From Mesorhizobium zhangyense (lineage in GTDB: Bacteria; Pseudomonadota; Alphaproteobacteria; Rhizobiales; Rhizobiaceae), in NCBI RefSeq assembly GCF_011045115.1, contig NZ_JAAKZG010000004.1, positions 434,001 to 498,000 of the forward strand: a DNA stretch of 64,000 nt. Reading direction: 5' to 3'. Positions within the stretch are counted from its first letter, which is position 1; each line of letters opens with the position of its first letter. A program made the translations under genes and the position numbers. A model generated the notes under the pieces. The model searched no databases. It was not told the DNA's origin and saw only the letters and a list, made by a program, of their open reading frames with translations. Of the stretch, positions 19,340 through 29,405 are shown piece by piece.

Positions 19340-20239
19340 TCAGACCCTCTCCACGAGCTTCTGGCCGAACAGGCCGGCGGGCCGGATAAGCAGGAAGGCG
19401 AGCGCTACGACATAGGCAAACCAGGTTTCGATGCCGCCGCCGAAATACCCGCCAATATAGACCTCTGCGAGCTTCTCGCTGGCGCCGATCAGCAGGCCGC
19501 CGACAATGGCACCGAGGATCGAATCGAAGCCGCCCAGCACGAGCACAGGCAACGCCTTGAGGACGACGAGGGAGAGCGAAAACTGGACGCCGAGCCGCGC
19601 GCCCCAAAGCAATCCGGCGACAAGCGCCACGAGGCCGGCGGCGGCCCAGACCGTCGTCCAGATCAACGGCAGGCGCAGGCCGACGGCGAGCGCCGCGAAC
19701 TGGTCGTCGGCCACCGCGCGGAAACTGAGGCCTATGCGGGTGTAGCGGAAGAACAGCGAAAGCAAGAGCACCATGCCGGCGGCGACCGCGGCGGCGAAGA
19801 TGTCGAACTGGCTGATGAAGACGCCGCCTATTTCCAGCGGGAGGTCTTCGATGCCGAGGTCGAGCCCATGAACCTGCGTGCCCCAGATCAGCTGGGCAGC
19901 GCCCTCGAGAATATAGGAGAGGCCGAGCGTCGCCATGAAAAGCGTGATCGGTGGCTTGTTGGTCAAGGGCCTCAGCACCGTGCGCTCGATGGCGATGCCG
20001 ATCGCCACCATCGCCGCGAAGGTGATAGCGAACGCCAGGGCGAAAGGCACGCCGCGCTCGACGAGGCTGACGAAGGTCAGCGCCGCGAAAAGCAGCATGG
20101 CTCCCTGCGCGAAATTGAGCACGCCCGAAGTCTTGTAGATCAGCACGAAACCGATCGCGACGAGCGAATACATGACGCCGGACAGGAGCCCGCCGACCAG
20201 CACCTCTATGAAGAAGAGGTAATCGAAATCTGCCATCAT
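19340..20239 (-). CDS. livH: LivH-type ABC transporter permease
   Basis: 299 residues, eight helices. GGLLSGVMYSLVAIGFVLIYKTSGVLNFAQGAM near the N-terminus (LNFAQG is the LivH hallmark), RYTRIGLSFRAVADDQFAALAVG in the cytoplasmic loop, and GGFDSILGAIVGGLLIG near 240. Start MMAD with two consecutive ATG codons; overlaps livG by 4 bases. Confidence 0.93.
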   Translation of the reverse strand: MMADFDYLFFIEVLVGGLLSGVMYSLVAIGFVLIYKTSGVLNFAQGAMLLFAALTFVSLVERGVPFALAFAITFAAMVAIGIAIERTVLRPLTNKPPITLFMATLGLSYILEGAAQLIWGTQVHGLDLGIEDLPLEIGGVFISQFDIFAAAVAAGMVLLLSLFFRYTRIGLSFRAVADDQFAALAVGLRLPLIWTTVWAAAGLVALVAGLLWGARLGVQFSLSLVVLKALPVLVLGGFDSILGAIVGGLLIGASEKLAEVYIGGYFGGGIETWFAYVVALAFLLIRPAGLFGQKLVERV

Positions 20240-21156
20240 ATGCCGCCACCGTCCTCGTTTTCGGAGACGACGCCGAGATAGGCGTCGATGACGCGCTGGT
20301 CGCTGCGGATTTCGGCAGGCGTGGCGTCGGCGATCTTGAGCCCGTAGTCGAGGACGGCAATTCGATCCGAGAGTTCCATGACGACGCCAACATCGTGCTC
20401 GATGAGCACCACCGTCATGCCGAAGCGGTCGCGCGCAGCGCGGATGAAAGACGCCATCTCGGATTTTTCGGTCGCCGTCATGCCGGCCATCGGCTCGTCG
20501 AGCAGAAGGAGACGCGGCTCGGCGACCAGCGCGCGCGCCAGCTCGACGCGCTTCTGCAAGCCATATGGCAGCGTGCCGGCAAGGCGGTCGCGAACGCCGC
20601 CGAGATGCAGGAAATCAAGAATTTGGATAGCGCGGTCATACGAGTCACGCCGCTCGCGGCGCGAGAGCGGCGTACCGACAATCTGGCCGGCGAAGCTCGA
20701 CCGGACCGTGTGGGCGCGGCCGGCAACGACATTGTCGAGTACGCTGAGACCCTTGAACAAGGCAAGATTCTGGAATGTCCGGGCAACACCGAGATGGGCG
20801 AGCTTTTGCGTGGGCACCTGGGCGTAGCGCACACCATTCAGCACGACATGCCCGCGTTCCGGACGGTAGACGCCGCTGATGACGTTGATCAGCGAGCTCT
20901 TGCCCGCCCCGTTCGGGCCGATGATCGCGCGGATTTCGCCGGCCTTGATGGAGAGGTCCACACCGGCAAGCGCCACGACGCCGCCGAAGGACAGGTTGAT
21001 GTCTTCGAGTGCCAGACCCGTCGACAGATCGCTTTCGTCGCGGACAGGCGCAGACGCTGCGTCGTCCCGCCGCTCCGCGCTGGAAAGGCCTTCGAGAATT
21101 TCCGGCGCATAGGCCGAGGTCTGTGAAACCTCGAATGCGTAGTTTGCCATCGACAT
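20236..21156 (-). CDS. livG: LivG-type ABC transporter ATPase
   Basis: 306 residues from the ATG at 21156, which has AAGGA eight bases upstream; an in-frame GTG at 21219 would add 21 residues. Walker A GPNGAGKSSLINV, LivG-specific insertion around RTFQNLALFKGLSVLDNV, signature LPYGLQKRVELARALV, Walker B LLLLDEPMAGM, H-loop VVLIEHDVGVVMELSD. The first 45 residues are an unusual N-terminal extension ahead of the usual start of the domain (LALEDINLSFGG). Second ATPase of the sfn operon transporter. Confidence 0.92.
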   Translation of the reverse strand: MSMANYAFEVSQTSAYAPEILEGLSSAERRDDAASAPVRDESDLSTGLALEDINLSFGGVVALAGVDLSIKAGEIRAIIGPNGAGKSSLINVISGVYRPERGHVVLNGVRYAQVPTQKLAHLGVARTFQNLALFKGLSVLDNVVAGRAHTVRSSFAGQIVGTPLSRRERRDSYDRAIQILDFLHLGGVRDRLAGTLPYGLQKRVELARALVAEPRLLLLDEPMAGMTATEKSEMASFIRAARDRFGMTVVLIEHDVGVVMELSDRIAVLDYGLKIADATPAEIRSDQRVIDAYLGVVSENEDGGGI

Positions 21157-21277
21157 TCCAAGCGTCCTTGATCGCGCGGAAACCGCACGTTGCCATTCGC
21201 CGTCCGCTTGTGCGGACACGATGCGTCTTTCGGTCGAAATGCGGAGCCGCCCTCGTCCCCAAGGGCGGCAGTCAGGC

Positions 21278-22372
21278 CTATTCGGCGGCGAGGACCTTTG
21301 CCTCTTCGAGCTCGCGGACGAGCGGGATCACGCGCCTGCCGAAATATTCCACCTCTTCCTGGAAGTGCAGGAAGCCGAGCAGGATCAGGTCTGCGCCGGC
21401 GTGCTTGAGGGCGACGATGCGTTCAGCGACCTGGAGGGGCGTGCCGATCAGGTTGGAACGGAAGCCGTCATTATACTGAACGAGATCGTCGAAGGACGAT
21501 TTGGCCCAGTTGCCCTCGCCCTCGGGCGAGGCCTTGCCGGCGTTCTTGACCTCATGGCCGAAGGCGTTCACCGCCTCAGGATTGGCCTTTGAGATGATTT
21601 CGGCCAACACCGATCTGGCTTCTTCCTCGGTCTCGCGGACGATGGCGAAAGCGTTGACGCCGACCCGCACGGAATGCCCGTTCGCCCGCGCCTTTTCCTG
21701 AATGTCGTCCACCTGCCTGGCGATTTCGGCAGGCGTATTTCCGTTGGTGAAATACCAGTCCGAGACGCGGGAGGCCATGTCGCGTGCGGCACGCGAGGAG
21801 CCGCCCTGGAAAATCTCGGGCAGCGGCGTGGCGGGTTTCGGCTTCAGGGAATAGTCGTTGAAGCGGTAGAAATCGCCGCGGAAAGTGAAGCTCGCCTCCG
21901 TCCAGATGCCGCGCAGCGCCCGGATGAACTCTTCCGAGCGGCGGTAGCGCTCGTCATGGTCGAGCCAGTGTTCGCCGATGGCATGGAACTCGCCGCGGAA
22001 CCATCCCGAGACGATGTTCACCGCCACGCGGCCGTTCGTCAGGTAGCTGATCGTCGCGATCTGCTTGGCGGCAAGTGCGGGATTCCATGGCCCGGGAAGG
22101 AGTGCGGCGATCACCTTGAGCGTGGTCGTCGCGGCCAACAGGTCGTGGCTGAACGACACGGATTCATGCTGTTCGTCGGCGCCGTAGCCGGCGGTGAAGC
22201 GGATCTGGCTGAGCGCGTAATCGAACCCGGCCTTCTCGGCGATCTGCGCCAGTTTTCGGTTGTATTCCGCCGAATGGTTCGTGCGCTGCTCGATGTCGGA
22301 AATGACCAGGCCACCCGAAACATTCGGCACCCAATAGGCGAATTTTACTGCGTCGCGTTCGGTATAAGACAT
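21278..22372 (-). CDS. sfnG: FMNH2-dependent dimethyl sulfone monooxygenase
   Basis: 364 residues from the ATG at 22372, chosen because AGGAG lies 6 bases before it. A bacterial luciferase-like (LLM) TIM-barrel enzyme. Sequence such as FAYWVPNVSGGLVISDIEQRT, RFTAGYGADEQHESVSFSHDL, GRVAVNIVSGWFRGEF and EIFQGGSSRAARDMASRVSD matches SfnG as I know it. SfnG oxidises dimethyl sulfone to methanesulfinate with FMNH2 from a separate reductase. First gene of the operon that continues into livG. No flavin reductase gene is in the window. An inverted repeat 67 bases upstream is a candidate regulator site. Confidence 0.92.
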   Translation of the reverse strand: MSYTERDAVKFAYWVPNVSGGLVISDIEQRTNHSAEYNRKLAQIAEKAGFDYALSQIRFTAGYGADEQHESVSFSHDLLAATTTLKVIAALLPGPWNPALAAKQIATISYLTNGRVAVNIVSGWFRGEFHAIGEHWLDHDERYRRSEEFIRALRGIWTEASFTFRGDFYRFNDYSLKPKPATPLPEIFQGGSSRAARDMASRVSDWYFTNGNTPAEIARQVDDIQEKARANGHSVRVGVNAFAIVRETEEEARSVLAEIISKANPEAVNAFGHEVKNAGKASPEGEGNWAKSSFDDLVQYNDGFRSNLIGTPLQVAERIVALKHAGADLILLGFLHFQEEVEYFGRRVIPLVRELEEAKVLAAE

Positions 22373-22439
22373 TACGAACTCCTGAGTGACCCGCCCGTTG
22401 CACGATCCGACGAAAGCCGGGTTTCGAATATTTATTATG

Positions 22440-22460
22440 TTTGTAGATTTTATATACAAA
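22440..22460. promoter_or_regulatory. Inverted repeat upstream of sfnG
   Basis: TTTGTA (22440-22445) and TACAAA (22455-22460) around a 9-base AT-rich spacer, in the 162-base AT-rich gap before sfnG. Size and spacing fit a LysR-type or other dimeric regulator site. A related TCTACA/TGTAGA repeat precedes tauA. Confidence 0.35.
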
Positions 22461-22534
22461 GGACGATTTGGCGTTTTTCGGATCGGATTGAGAAGCGCAT
22501 TCCAAAGTCGCACAGCCGCATATCAGGCTGATTT

Positions 22535-23980
22535 TCAGCCTTGATCAGCCTTCCCGAGGCCGTTGATGCCGGCGGCGTTCCGCCCCAGCATGGTGCCGAC
22601 TTCGGCGGCGACCGCCTGCGCATGGCAAGCAACTTCCGGCAATCCCATCAGCTCGCCGAACGCCCCTCTTGCAAGCGGACCTGCAACCAGAAGCGTCGCC
22701 ACCGGCACGCCATCGCTCGAAATTGCCCGGCTTGCACCATTCGTTTCCAGTCCCAGGCCGTAGCGGTCGAGGCGCAGGATGCCGTGATCGGCAAGACCGC
22801 GCAGAGCCGGATTCTGCTCCAGAATGGTGCGATGTGCCGGCCCGGTCGTGTTGATCACCGCATCGAAACGAAGCGTCTCGATCTCCCTTTGTCCGCGGCG
22901 CCGAAAACTGACGGCAAGCAAATCGCCCTGGCGTCTTGCGGCCACAAGGCTGGCAGCAATGTTGGCGAAGAAACCTTCCGACAGGCGACGCTCCAGAACG
23001 GCCTCGACCTGCGGCGCGATGCGGAACCGATGGACATCCCAGAAGACACGAAGACGCCGTACCAGCCTGTAACGCTCCTCGGGCGAAAGCGCCGACCAAA
23101 TGACGAGGCCGTCGCTACGCAGCCGGTCCAAGACGGAATGCCAGGAACCGCCTGAGCCGGACGCGGCCCGCACGGTTGCGCGGACGCGCCGAAGCAGTTC
23201 GAGCGCCGTTCGAGCCGGATCGGCGGCGAAATCGCCGAATGGCTCGTATCGCTTCGCCGGATGACCGCGCGATCTGAGCCCGTGACGCGAAATCGCGAGG
23301 ATATCGCCACTATGTCCCCTGCGGTCGAGCTCGGCGACCATATCGGCCGAGGTCAGGCCGGAACCGACTATCAGAACCTTGGCGGCCGCGCCGATGTTCG
23401 CAAGCGCATCTGGCGCATAAGGATTGGCGACGAAGCCGCTCGCATGCGCGATATCGGACAGTGCTTGCGGGACGGCCGGCGCCGGGTGCGTGACCGCAAG
23501 GACGACGAACGTTGCCGCGAGCCTCCCGCCATGCTCTGTCGCAACGGTCCAGCCGGCTGCCGCTTTCTCGACCCGTGTTGCAAGCGCCCGGACATGGCGC
23601 ACGCGGCCCGAGACGAGATAGGGATGGAGCTGCGCTTCGACATAACGGCCAAAGACGCGGCGGCGCGGATAGGCATCGCCATTCGTCCACAGCGCCTCAC
23701 GGTCGCGATCGAGCTCTCCGTTTGCCGAAAGCCATCGATCGAAATGATCCGGATCGTCGGAAAACATGCTCATGCGCGTCGCCGGGACATTGACGCGATG
23801 AGCCGGCTCCTCACTCGAATAGGCAACGCCTCCACCGAGGAACGAGCGGGGCTCGATGACGGTTATTTCAAGATCGTCGGGACCGTGAGCGTGGGCCAGA
23901 TGCAAGGCGACCGCAGCACCAGAGAATCCGCCGCCGATGATGACGACATGAGGTCGCCCGGAGCGAACGAGAACGTTCAC
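22535..23980 (-). CDS. FAD/NAD(P)-binding oxidoreductase (COG4529 type)
   Basis: 481 residues. FAD-binding GxGxxG motif at residues 15-22 ([18 protein letters not shown]), then [22 protein letters not shown], which is typical of the COG4529/HI0933-like group often named FAD-NAD(P)-binding protein or hydroxyacylglutathione-like FAD oxidoreductase. A second dinucleotide motif [17 protein letters not shown] is near residue 205. It overlaps the ssuD stop by 4 bases, so it is part of tauABC-ssuD. Its role in sulfonate use is unknown. It is not of the SsuE flavin-reductase family, but could reduce or oxidise a product of SsuD. Confidence 0.85.
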   Translation of the reverse strand: MNVLVRSGRPHVVIIGGGFSGAAVALHLAHAHGPDDLEITVIEPRSFLGGGVAYSSEEPAHRVNVPATRMSMFSDDPDHFDRWLSANGELDRDREALWTNGDAYPRRRVFGRYVEAQLHPYLVSGRVRHVRALATRVEKAAAGWTVATEHGGRLAATFVVLAVTHPAPAVPQALSDIAHASGFVANPYAPDALANIGAAAKVLIVGSGLTSADMVAELDRRGHSGDILAISRHGLRSRGHPAKRYEPFGDFAADPARTALELLRRVRATVRAASGSGGSWHSVLDRLRSDGLVIWSALSPEERYRLVRRLRVFWDVHRFRIAPQVEAVLERRLSEGFFANIAASLVAARRQGDLLAVSFRRRGQREIETLRFDAVINTTGPAHRTILEQNPALRGLADHGILRLDRYGLGLETNGASRAISSDGVPVATLLVAGPLARGAFGELMGLPEVACHAQAVAAEVGTMLGRNAAGINGLGKADQG

Positions 23981-25149
23981 GATGCGCTGGCTACCGGCTT
24001 CGGTCTATGGTCGCCGGCGATGGTTTCTCCGAACGGCCCCGTGTTGACGGCAGCATTCGCACTCTTTGTCGCGTGATCGGTCGGAAGCTTCGGAAACACA
24101 AGCTCGGCGAAACGATAGGCCTCTTCGAGGTGCGGGTAACCCGACAGTATGAACGTATCGATGCGGAGGCGGCGATACTCGTCGATCCGTTCGGCAATCG
24201 TATCGGGATCGCCGACGAGCGCGGTGCCGGCACCGCCGCGCACAAGGCCGACGCCGGCCCAAAGATTGGGCGACACCTCGAGCTTCGCACGCTCTCCGCC
24301 ATGCAGCGCGCTCATCCGCGACTGACCGACCGAATCCATCCGACTGAAAACCTGCTGGGCAGAAGCGATCGTTGCGTCGTCAAGTCTGCTGATCAGCCTG
24401 TCGGCTGCAGCCCAGGCTTCCTCCGTCGTTTCCCGGGCGATAACGTGAAGGCGTATTCCGAAACTGACCTTGCGTCCCGCCTTCTGCGCCTGCTCGCGAA
24501 CGTCATCCAGCTTGCGTTCTACATCTGCGGGAGGCTCGCCCCAGGTCAGATATTTGTCGATCTCGGCTGCGGCCACAACCGTCGCCGCGTCGGACGATCC
24601 GCCGAAATAGAGCGGCGGATAGGGTTGTTGGAGCGGTGGAAACAGAAGCCGCCCGTCCTCGATATGGAAGTGCTTTCCCCGATGCTCGACCGTCTCGCCG
24701 GACAGCACCCGCTTGTAGATGTGCAGGAACTCCTGCGTCACCTCATAGCGCTCGGCATGCGACAGGAATATTCCGTCACCCTTGTTTTCGAGGGGGTCGC
24801 CGCCTGTGACCACATTGATCAGCAGACGCCCGTTGGAGATCCGGTCGAGCGTCGATGTCATGCGCGCGGCCAAGGTCGGCGACTGGAGACCGGGCCGGAC
24901 AGCGACAAGGAAGCGCAGCCTTTCGGTCAGCGGCACCAGCGCGGAAGCGATGACCCAGGAATCCTCACAAGATCGCCCGGTCGGCAGGAGCACGCCATAA
25001 TATCCCAGCGTGTCGGCGGCCTTGGCGATCTGGGTCAGATAGGGCAGATCGACCGCCCTGCCCCCTTCCGTCGAGCCGAGATAGCGGCTGTCGCCATGCG
25101 TCGGCAGAAACCACAAGACCTTGATGCGATCGGGGATGTCGATGGTCAT
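23977..25149 (-). CDS. ssuD: FMNH2-dependent alkanesulfonate monooxygenase
   Basis: 390 residues, LLM family. Motifs [92 protein letters not shown]-type and [21 protein letters not shown] are those of SsuD. SsuD splits alkanesulfonates into aldehyde and sulfite using FMNH2 and oxygen. It follows tauC by 23 bases and overlaps the FAD gene. It replaces the 2-oxoglutarate-dependent TauD that accompanies tauABC in E. coli. Confidence 0.95.
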   Translation of the reverse strand: MTIDIPDRIKVLWFLPTHGDSRYLGSTEGGRAVDLPYLTQIAKAADTLGYYGVLLPTGRSCEDSWVIASALVPLTERLRFLVAVRPGLQSPTLAARMTSTLDRISNGRLLINVVTGGDPLENKGDGIFLSHAERYEVTQEFLHIYKRVLSGETVEHRGKHFHIEDGRLLFPPLQQPYPPLYFGGSSDAATVVAAAEIDKYLTWGEPPADVERKLDDVREQAQKAGRKVSFGIRLHVIARETTEEAWAAADRLISRLDDATIASAQQVFSRMDSVGQSRMSALHGGERAKLEVSPNLWAGVGLVRGGAGTALVGDPDTIAERIDEYRRLRIDTFILSGYPHLEEAYRFAELVFPKLPTDHATKSANAAVNTGPFGETIAGDHRPKPVASAS

Positions 25150-25172
25150 GGCTCTTCCTTTACTGGTCGGCG

Positions 25173-26063
25173 CTAGTCCCGGCCGGCCCACGGTACGAGC
25201 GCGGCTTCGAGGCGGCGGATGACGAATTCGAGCACGAAGGCGACACCGGCGATGACGAAGATGCCCATGATGACGACGTCGGTGACGAGGAACTGGGCGG
25301 CAGACTGGATCATGAAGCCGAGGCCACGCGTGGCGGCGATCAGTTCGGCGGCGACCAGCGTCGTCCAGCCTGCGCCGAGCGCGATGCGCAATCCGGTCAG
25401 GATCGACGGCAGCGAACTTGGCAGGATGACATGGCGGATCACCTGCGCGCGCGAGGCGCCGAGCGCGCGCGCCGCATTGACCCTCTCCTGGCTGACGCCG
25501 CGCACACCGCTGGCCGCCGACAGAGCGATCGGCGCGATCATGGCGATCGCGATGACGAGTATCTTCGACGGCTCGCCGATGCCGAACCAGATGATAACGA
25601 GCGGCAGATAGGCGAGCGGCGGGATCGGCCGGAGGAATTCGAGGATCGGATCGAAAATGCCCCGGCCAACAACGCTGACACCGATGGCGATCCCGACCGG
25701 GATACCAACCGCAAGTGCGACGACGAGCGCTGCAAAGACACGGCCGAGGCTCGCGGCCAGATGCTGCAGGAGCGTCGCGTCGACAAAGCCGTTCTGGGCG
25801 ACCGAAACCAGCTTGGCAGCCACGGCATATTGCGACGGCAGGAACACCGGCGAGACGAGTTGCAGATGGGCCGCCAGCGACCATGCGAGCAAAAGTGCGG
25901 CGACCGTGATGAAGCTGACCGTGCGCGCCGATACCGGCGGCCTCAGCCGCAACTGGTTCGACTGGTCCTGAGTCGGGTCTGCGTCGCCTATCCAGACCGC
26001 GACCGGTTCGCCGGTGGGGCGCAGGCCGGTGATCGGCAATTCCCTGCCGGTGGTGAGCGTCAT
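25173..26063 (-). CDS. tauC: Taurine ABC transporter permease
   Basis: 296 residues, six or more membrane helices after a 45-residue cytoplasmic start. Strong likeness to Tau[68 protein letters not shown] and the end VPWAGRD. The EAA loop reads [20 protein letters not shown]. Overlaps tauB by 4 bases. Confidence 0.94.
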   Translation of the reverse strand: MTLTTGRELPITGLRPTGEPVAVWIGDADPTQDQSNQLRLRPPVSARTVSFITVAALLLAWSLAAHLQLVSPVFLPSQYAVAAKLVSVAQNGFVDATLLQHLAASLGRVFAALVVALAVGIPVGIAIGVSVVGRGIFDPILEFLRPIPPLAYLPLVIIWFGIGEPSKILVIAIAMIAPIALSAASGVRGVSQERVNAARALGASRAQVIRHVILPSSLPSILTGLRIALGAGWTTLVAAELIAATRGLGFMIQSAAQFLVTDVVIMGIFVIAGVAFVLEFVIRRLEAALVPWAGRD

Positions 26064-26833
26064 GCAAGCTCTCCCTCAAAAATGGCGTCGGCGAGTTCTG
26101 CACGAGCCAGAACGAATACGGCGTCCGCCTTGATCGAGCGCACGGGTTCACCGGCTGCGTAGCGCCGCCCGAAATCGGCTTCGATGCGCTTGACGATGCG
26201 CCCCGGACCGGGCGCCATGACGAAGACTGTCGTGGCCAGAAGCAGCGCTTCCTCGATGCCATGCGTAACCATAAGCACCCCGACGCCGCTTGCCGCCCAG
26301 ATGTCGAGAAGCAGCGTTTGCATGCGTTCGCGCGTCAGCGCGTCGAGCGCGCCGAGCGGCTCGTCCATCAGGAGGAAATCGGGCTCTGCCGCGAGCGCCC
26401 GCGCCAGGCCGACGCGCTGGCGCATGCCACCGGAAAGCTCCCATATCCTTCTGTCGCCATACCCCTCGAGCTTGACCTGGGTAAGCACGGCATCGGAACG
26501 GTCGCGCCTCTCCGCTTCCGGCACGCCGCGCATGCGCAACGCAAAGGCAACGTTGTCGCGCACGGTCAGCCAGGGAAACAGCGCATCGTTCTGAAACACC
26601 ACGGCGCGATCGGCGCCGGGTTCTGCAATCGGCAGCCCATTCACGCTCGCCCTGCCCCCGGCGGGCGCAACCAGCCCGGCGGCAACATTGAGCAGCGAGG
26701 TCTTGCCGCAGCCCGAACGCCCCGTCAGCACCACGAACTCGCCCGACGCGACGGATAGCGACGTATCTACCACGGCGGGCTGAGGCTGGCCCTCATAGTG
26801 CACAGTAACATTGTCCAGCGTCAGTTTCGTCAT
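26060..26833 (-). CDS. tauB: Taurine ABC transporter ATPase
   Basis: 257 residues from the ATG at 26833 ([15 protein letters not shown]). Walker [13 protein letters not shown], signature [16 protein letters not shown], Walker [14 protein letters not shown]-loop [13 protein letters not shown]. TauB/SsuB family. An upstream in-frame ATG at 26923 would add 30 basic residues without homology. Lies 103 bases after tauA, and that gap contains hairpins. Confidence 0.93.
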   Translation of the reverse strand: MTKLTLDNVTVHYEGQPQPAVVDTSLSVASGEFVVLTGRSGCGKTSLLNVAAGLVAPAGGRASVNGLPIAEPGADRAVVFQNDALFPWLTVRDNVAFALRMRGVPEAERRDRSDAVLTQVKLEGYGDRRIWELSGGMRQRVGLARALAAEPDFLLMDEPLGALDALTRERMQTLLLDIWAASGVGVLMVTHGIEEALLLATTVFVMAPGPGRIVKRIEADFGRRYAAGEPVRSIKADAVFVLARAELADAIFEGELA

Positions 26834-26914
26834 CTTGGATGAGCAGCCATGTTCAGGCTTTCCTTGCCAGCACCGACGCCTGCCACGACCTATGAAAGGT
26901 CGGGACAGGCCGGG

Positions 26915-26934
26915 CTTCGCCACGTGGGGCGAAG
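26915..26934 (-). terminator. Hairpin directly after tauA
   Basis: CTTCGCC (26915-26921) and GGCGAAG (26928-26934) form a perfect 7-bp stem two bases past the tauA stop. A second small stem CGACCT/AGGTCG is at 26886-26902. Suggests differential expression of the binding protein over the membrane parts. Confidence 0.5.
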
Positions 26935-26936
26935 GA

Positions 26937-27950
26937 CTAGTTGGAAGCGAGCGCGTCGGTCACATACTTCGCCGTGACATACTTGCTGTAGTCCGGCAGG
27001 ACAGCGTCGATCTTGCCCTGCTCCTTGAGGAATTCGGAGGTCGCCGTCACGGCCTTGACCGTCTCGCCGCCGAGGAATTTGTCCGACGCCTGTTCGGCTA
27101 GCGTCGGGAAGACATAGCCCTTCAGCAGAACCGGAATGTCCTCGACCTTTGCGCCCGTCAGCCTGGCGATCTTGCCGGCTTGCTCGGACGATGACGACCA
27201 TGCGCCGGGATTGGCCAGGAAGTCGGCATAAGAAGCACCGGTGACCTTGACGAAGTCGCGCACGGCTTCAGGGTGTTTCTCGGCAAAATCGGTGCGCACG
27301 ATCCAGGCGTCAAAAGTCGGTGCGCCCCAGGCGGCCACCTGGGCTGAGTCGGTCACTACCTTGCCGCTGGTCTTGATCTGGCCGAGCGCGGGATCCCAGA
27401 CATAGGCAGCATCGATGTCGCCGCGCTCCCAGGCCGCAGCGATTTCCGGCGGACGCAGGTTGAGGATCTCCACCGACTTCGGATCGACACCTTCATGCTT
27501 CAGCGCGGCCAGCAGGCTGTAATGCGTGGTCGAAACGAAGGGCACGGCAACCTTCTTGCCGGCAAGATCGGCGACCTTCTCGACTCCCGCTCCATTGCGG
27601 GAAACCAATGCTTCGGACTCGCCGATAAGGCCGACCACGTAGATCGTCTGGATCGGCAGATCGCGGCTGGCGGCAGCCGCCAGCGGGCTCGACCCGACAT
27701 AGCCGATATCGACCGCGCCCGAAGCGATCGCCGCAATGACATCAGCGCCGGAGTCGAATTTGCGCCAGTCGATGGCGGCACCGAGGGTCTTTTCATAGAC
27801 GCCGTCGGCCTGCGGAATCTTCGACGGCTCGACGACCGTCTGATAGGCAATGGTGAGCTTGAGGTCCTCGGCGCTTGCAACGCCGTGGCTGGCAAAGGCG
27901 ATAAGAGCCGTGGTCGCGGCAAGAAGCGAGCGGCGGGAAATCATCTGCAT
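26937..27950 (-). CDS. tauA: Taurine ABC transporter solute-binding protein
   Basis: 337 residues. Signal peptide with RRS near the start ([18 protein letters not shown]), cleavage after ASA near residue 28. Sequence follows TauA closely: [111 protein letters not shown] 27950 has AGGAA six bases upstream. First gene of the tau operon; regulator gene not in the window. Confidence 0.96.
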   Translation of the reverse strand: MQMISRRSLLAATTALIAFASHGVASAEDLKLTIAYQTVVEPSKIPQADGVYEKTLGAAIDWRKFDSGADVIAAIASGAVDIGYVGSSPLAAAASRDLPIQTIYVVGLIGESEALVSRNGAGVEKVADLAGKKVAVPFVSTTHYSLLAALKHEGVDPKSVEILNLRPPEIAAAWERGDIDAAYVWDPALGQIKTSGKVVTDSAQVAAWGAPTFDAWIVRTDFAEKHPEAVRDFVKVTGASYADFLANPGAWSSSSEQAGKIARLTGAKVEDIPVLLKGYVFPTLAEQASDKFLGGETVKAVTATSEFLKEQGKIDAVLPDYSKYVTAKYVTDALASN

Positions 27951-28001
27951 GGACTGTTCCTGTCACGTTGGACATCAGATTGCCCATGCAGACTGCGAAT
28001 T

Positions 28002-28018
28002 TCTACAAGATCTGTAGA
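28002..28018. promoter_or_regulatory. Inverted repeat upstream of tauA
   Basis: TCTACA (28002-28007) and TGTAGA (28013-28018) around AGATC, 52 bases before the tauA start. Dyad of a size suited to a LysR-type activator (CysB/Cbl/SsuR class) or a similar regulator. Shares TGTAGA with the sfnG upstream repeat. Confidence 0.4.
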
Positions 28019-28118
28019 GTTAGTTTATTCCAAATATCAGCTCATTCGAGAAATTTCTGCTTTCGCCTGACTCCGCCAAGCCAAAGTCGTTGATGGCACA
28101 CCGCAGGGTGGCTACCCC

Positions 28119-28751
28119 TCAATAGAGAGTCTGTGTCTTGACTGCAGTGCAGCCGATATCGCCGATGGGCAACAGAAAAAGATGACTTTCCTGGCCGTTG
28201 GTGTAGGCGCGGACACGATCACTGAAAGAAAGAGGCTCATTAAAGCTGGGAAAATACTCCCGGTGCGCGACCTCGCACGACACCGCAAATGATGCGACGG
28301 CCTGATAGGACGAGTTGCATCCACTCTCTCCGACCGGCGTCGATACGAAGGTGGAGACGGTCTCGATTCCCTGCGGATCGCGTGCTGCGATGGTCGATGT
28401 GAATGCTTCTGCATCGACAGCGCCGTCGACCCGTTGCGACAAGGCCGCATAGCTTCGATTTACGGTCAGGAAATCGGATACCAGTGCGATCTGCGGCAGG
28501 CACGTCCTCACACCCCATTCCGACGCCTGCCGCGAGATCGTATTGCGGAGATCGACGGACGATGCGGAACGCACGGAATCGTCACCCGGTTGCGCGCCGG
28601 CTGCCGCAACAGGCATAGGCGCCGGCCGACCGGTCAGTGTGGAGTAGCCGAAAGCGAGGCCGACCAAGCCGACAATGACCACCAAGGAGGCAATAAGGTA
28701 GGCTGGTTTCCTGGACACGAGCAGCGGGTGGATGGGTTCGTTTCGCAGCAT
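28119..28751 (-). CDS. Unknown single-pass membrane protein
   Basis: 210 residues from the ATG at 28751. A membrane helix lies at about residues 18-38 (LIASLVVIVGLVGLAFGY), with the rest probably periplasmic. Four cysteines follow (in RTCLPQ, SGCNSS, VSCEVA, IGCTAV), which could form two disulfides. No family recognised. It is on the same strand as the YbjN-like gene and the adhesin locus, 129 bases after the former, so it may be part of that surface system. Confidence 0.65.
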   Translation of the reverse strand: MLRNEPIHPLLVSRKPAYLIASLVVIVGLVGLAFGYSTLTGRPAPMPVAAAGAQPGDDSVRSASSVDLRNTISRQASEWGVRTCLPQIALVSDFLTVNRSYAALSQRVDGAVDAEAFTSTIAARDPQGIETVSTFVSTPVGESGCNSSYQAVASFAVSCEVAHREYFPSFNEPLSFSDRVRAYTNGQESHLFLLPIGDIGCTAVKTQTLY

Positions 28752-28880
28752 CTCGTTTCTTCGTTCCTTGTTCTCTGACTGGGACTGGACTGCCTCACCC
28801 AATATCGTTCCGGGGAGTGCTGTCACACCGGAACGAGCAATCACACAACCGGCCGATCGGCCTGAAAACGCAACAGCCTT

Positions 28881-29405
28881 TCAGGCAGAAAGTGTCCCGA
28901 CCGGTGTCGAAGCAATCGCCTTCGGTGTGATCGGCGCTGTTCCAGCACTTTCCAGACCCGCCGCCCTCGCGGCGCTCTGGCGGGCCAGCACGGCGTGGTC
29001 CGCCTTGAGGTGCCGCAAGAACAGAGTAGTGAGATCATTCCAGACCGCGAACTGATATTTCAGATGATCGCGGCTCACGCCGCCGGCCACGATCACGTCC
29101 ATCTCGATCAGTAGCTGTTTGTCGGTGCGATAAACCCGGGCAAATCGATTGCGGCGGTTCCAGAAGGCACCGAGAACGGAGGAAATCTCTTCGTCGATGG
29201 CAAAGGGAGCTGAGACGGTAAAATCCGTCCAGCCATCTCCATCAGTGCATCTTGTACCGAAATGGATGTTGAAGTTGACGCCGTTGACGGCGCTTGCAAT
29301 CCGAGGCGCCTCGTCGTTTCCCTCAAGCGTCACCTTCCATCCGCACTCGCCAAGGATTTCGGCGAGAAGTCCGCGGGTTATCCTGGAGACCAATTTGTCG
29401 GGCAT
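28881..29405 (-). CDS. YbjN-domain protein
   Basis: 174 residues. Residues 1-140 have the YbjN/type III secretion chaperone-like pattern: an N-terminal helix (ITRGLLAEILGECGWKV), strands GVNFNIHFGTRC and WTDFTVSAPFAI, then NRFARVYRTDKQLLIEMDVIV. The last 25 residues are Ala/Pro/Thr-rich. The fold is generally linked to protein binding; several homologues lie next to envelope or secretion genes. No partner is proven. It stands between the giant adhesin gene and the unknown membrane protein. Confidence 0.75.
   Translation of the reverse strand: MPDKLVSRITRGLLAEILGECGWKVTLEGNDEAPRIASAVNGVNFNIHFGTRCTDGDGWTDFTVSAPFAIDEEISSVLGAFWNRRNRFARVYRTDKQLLIEMDVIVAGGVSRDHLKYQFAVWNDLTTLFLRHLKADHAVLARQSAARAAGLESAGTAPITPKAIASTPVGTLSA

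Noticed and set aside
23977-26262. A 761-codon minus-strand frame that would fuse ssuD to upstream sequence
   Set aside because: Upstream of 25149 it runs out of frame through tauC, which is an obvious permease; ssuD starts normally at 25149.
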